DNA of 7,051 nucleotides from Rhodospirillaceae bacterium (lineage in GTDB: Bacteria; Pseudomonadota; Alphaproteobacteria; Rhodospirillales_A; Casp-alpha2): positions 745-7,795 of the forward strand of contig DNMS01000362.1 in the NCBI GenBank assembly GCA_003488105.1, in the 5' to 3' direction. How positions within the stretch are numbered: position 1 is the first letter of the stretch; every line of letters starts with the position of its first letter. This document shows positions 6,170-7,051 of the stretch, in pieces. A program made the translations under genes and the position numbers. The notes beneath the pieces were generated by a model. That model was not told the origin of the DNA. It worked only from the letters and a program-made list of their open reading frames with translations, and ran no database searches.

Positions 6170-6928
6170 ATGATCACCGATCCTCTGTTCTACCTTCTGG
6201 CCGTGCCGGCGGTCTTGATCGCGGGCATTTCCAAGGGCGGGTTCGGCTCCGGCCTGGCGCTGATCGCCGTGCCCATGATGTCGCTGATCGTGCCCGTGCC
6301 CATGGCGGCGGCGATCATGCTGCCGGTGCTGATGTCCATCGACTTCATCAACATCTGGGTCTACCGCAAGGACTTCAGCCGACCCGACCTCAAGGTCCTG
6401 TTGCCGGGGGCGGTTCTGGGTACGGCGGCCGGCTGGGCCGGGTTCCAGTTCATGACCGAGGAAGGCACCCGCCTGATGGTCGGCCTGATCGCCATCGTCT
6501 TCACCCTCGACCACTGGCTGCCGATACGGCCCAAGCCCGACGGCGCCCGGCAGCCGGGCTTGCGCGGCGTGTTCTGGGGCATGTGCGGCGGCTTCACCAG
6601 TTTCTTCGCCCATGCGGGGGCCCCACCGGTGCAGGTCTACCTGCTGCCGCGCGGCCTGGCCAAACGGCCCTTCGTCGGCACCTTCGCCATCTTCTTCTGG
6701 GCCGTGAACCTGATGAAGTTCCCGGCCTATTGGGAATTGGGGCAGTTCACGCCGCAGGTTCTCTGGACCGCGCTGGTCCTGGTGCCTCTGGTGCCCATCG
6801 GCATCCGCATCGGTCTGTGGGGCCAGAACCGTTTGTCGGACAAGGTGTTCTTCGGCGTGTGCTACGTGCTGCTGTTCTTCACCGGCATCAAGCTGACCTG
6901 GGACGGCCTGCGGCCGTTGATCGGCTAG
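6170..6928 (+). CDS. TauE/SafE (TSUP) family anion permease
   Basis: This 252-residue membrane protein has about eight hydrophobic segments in two related halves, as in the TSUP family (old DUF81). The signature 'AGISKGGFGSGLALIAVP' (18-35) in the first half is echoed by 'GGFTSFFAHAGAPPVQVYLL' (140-159) in the second. Characterised relatives export sulfite or sulfoacetate (TauE/SafE), take up sulfur compounds, or handle other organic anions, so the substrate is not fixed; sulfite or another sulfur anion is a reasonable default. The ATG lies one base after the MFS stop (TGACATG) with no good ribosome site of its own, so ribosomes probably re-initiate there. The gene ends in a TAG that overlaps the stop of the convergent gene. 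Length and motifs look complete. Confidence 0.9.
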   Translation: MITDPLFYLLAVPAVLIAGISKGGFGSGLALIAVPMMSLIVPVPMAAAIMLPVLMSIDFINIWVYRKDFSRPDLKVLLPGAVLGTAAGWAGFQFMTEEGTRLMVGLIAIVFTLDHWLPIRPKPDGARQPGLRGVFWGMCGGFTSFFAHAGAPPVQVYLLPRGLAKRPFVGTFAIFFWAVNLMKFPAYWELGQFTPQVLWTALVLVPLVPIGIRIGLWGQNRLSDKVFFGVCYVLLFFTGIKLTWDGLRPLIG

Positions 6929-7051
6929 GCTGGTTTGGGCACCCAGGTATGGGTTTCCGCCACCGCGTGGCGGGTCCAGGCGAACAACGCGTCATAGACG
7001 GCCATCCCGGCATCCAGCATCGCCAGATCGTCGTCCGCGTACAGCGCCGAC
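6925..7051 (-). CDS. C-terminal end of an unrecognised protein (truncated by window edge)
   Basis: Read on the minus strand, 41 codons are open from the right edge to a TAG at 6925-6927, with the strong third-position G/C use of the other genes; the other minus-strand frame checked in detail is interrupted by a stop. The visible tail begins 'SALYADDDLAMLDAGMAVYD', continues with a Trp/His-containing segment and ends 'WVPKPA'. The first part looks like an amphipathic helix. I do not recognise the family, and no function is proposed. It converges on the TSUP gene, the two stop codons sharing CTAG, and no separate terminator fits between them. Confidence 0.6.
   Translation of the reverse strand, partial: SALYADDDLAMLDAGMAVYDALFAWTRHAVAETHTWVPKPA

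Noticed and set aside
5146..6177. 343-codon minus-strand frame opposite the MFS gene
   Set aside because: Its composition is Arg/Gln/Asp-heavy with no hydrophobic or domain pattern, whereas the plus frame encodes a clear 12-helix transporter.

Overview
The window looks like ordinary chromosomal DNA of a GC-rich alphaproteobacterium. A Rhodospirillales-type relative is my best guess, inferred from the strong G/C preference at third codon positions and the general character of the proteins; there is no rRNA or other marker gene to fix the taxonomy. Eight protein-coding genes cover nearly all of it. Six are complete and two are cut by the window edges. I see no tRNA, rRNA, CRISPR array, insertion sequence, integrase or phage gene.

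Left half (about 1-4145), all on the minus strand. Reading in the direction of transcription, from high to low coordinates: a YaaA-family peroxide-stress protein (3357-4145), a two-domain ChrA-type chromate/anion transporter (1865-3196), a fold-type III PLP enzyme of the D-threonine / D-3-hydroxyaspartate aldolase group (642-1766), and the N-terminal part of a membrane-anchored AsmA-like protein (1-505, running off the left edge). The gaps of 98-160 bp, a weak terminator-like hairpin after yaaA and a possible promoter before the aldolase suggest separate or loosely linked transcription units rather than one tight operon.

Right half (about 4262-6928), plus strand. An ArsC/Spx/YffB-like thioredoxin-fold protein (4262-4627), a 12-helix MFS transporter (4639-6168) and a TauE/SafE (TSUP) permease (6170-6928) follow one another with gaps of 11 and 1 bp, so they are almost certainly co-transcribed. 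The last gene meets a convergent minus-strand gene (6925-7051, C-terminus only), and the two TAG stops share one CTAG palindrome.

The 116-bp divergent region between yaaA and the arsC-like gene is the most structured non-coding segment. It holds plausible promoters for both directions, overlapping face to face, with a 20-bp imperfect palindrome between them. Functionally the window leans towards anion export and redox/thiol or peroxide stress (ChrA, ArsC-like, TSUP, YaaA), but that theme is an inference from family membership. I found no convincing sign of a wholly new system. The most testable leads are the three-gene reductase/MFS/TSUP operon, the divergent control region and the histidine-rich linker of the ChrA protein.
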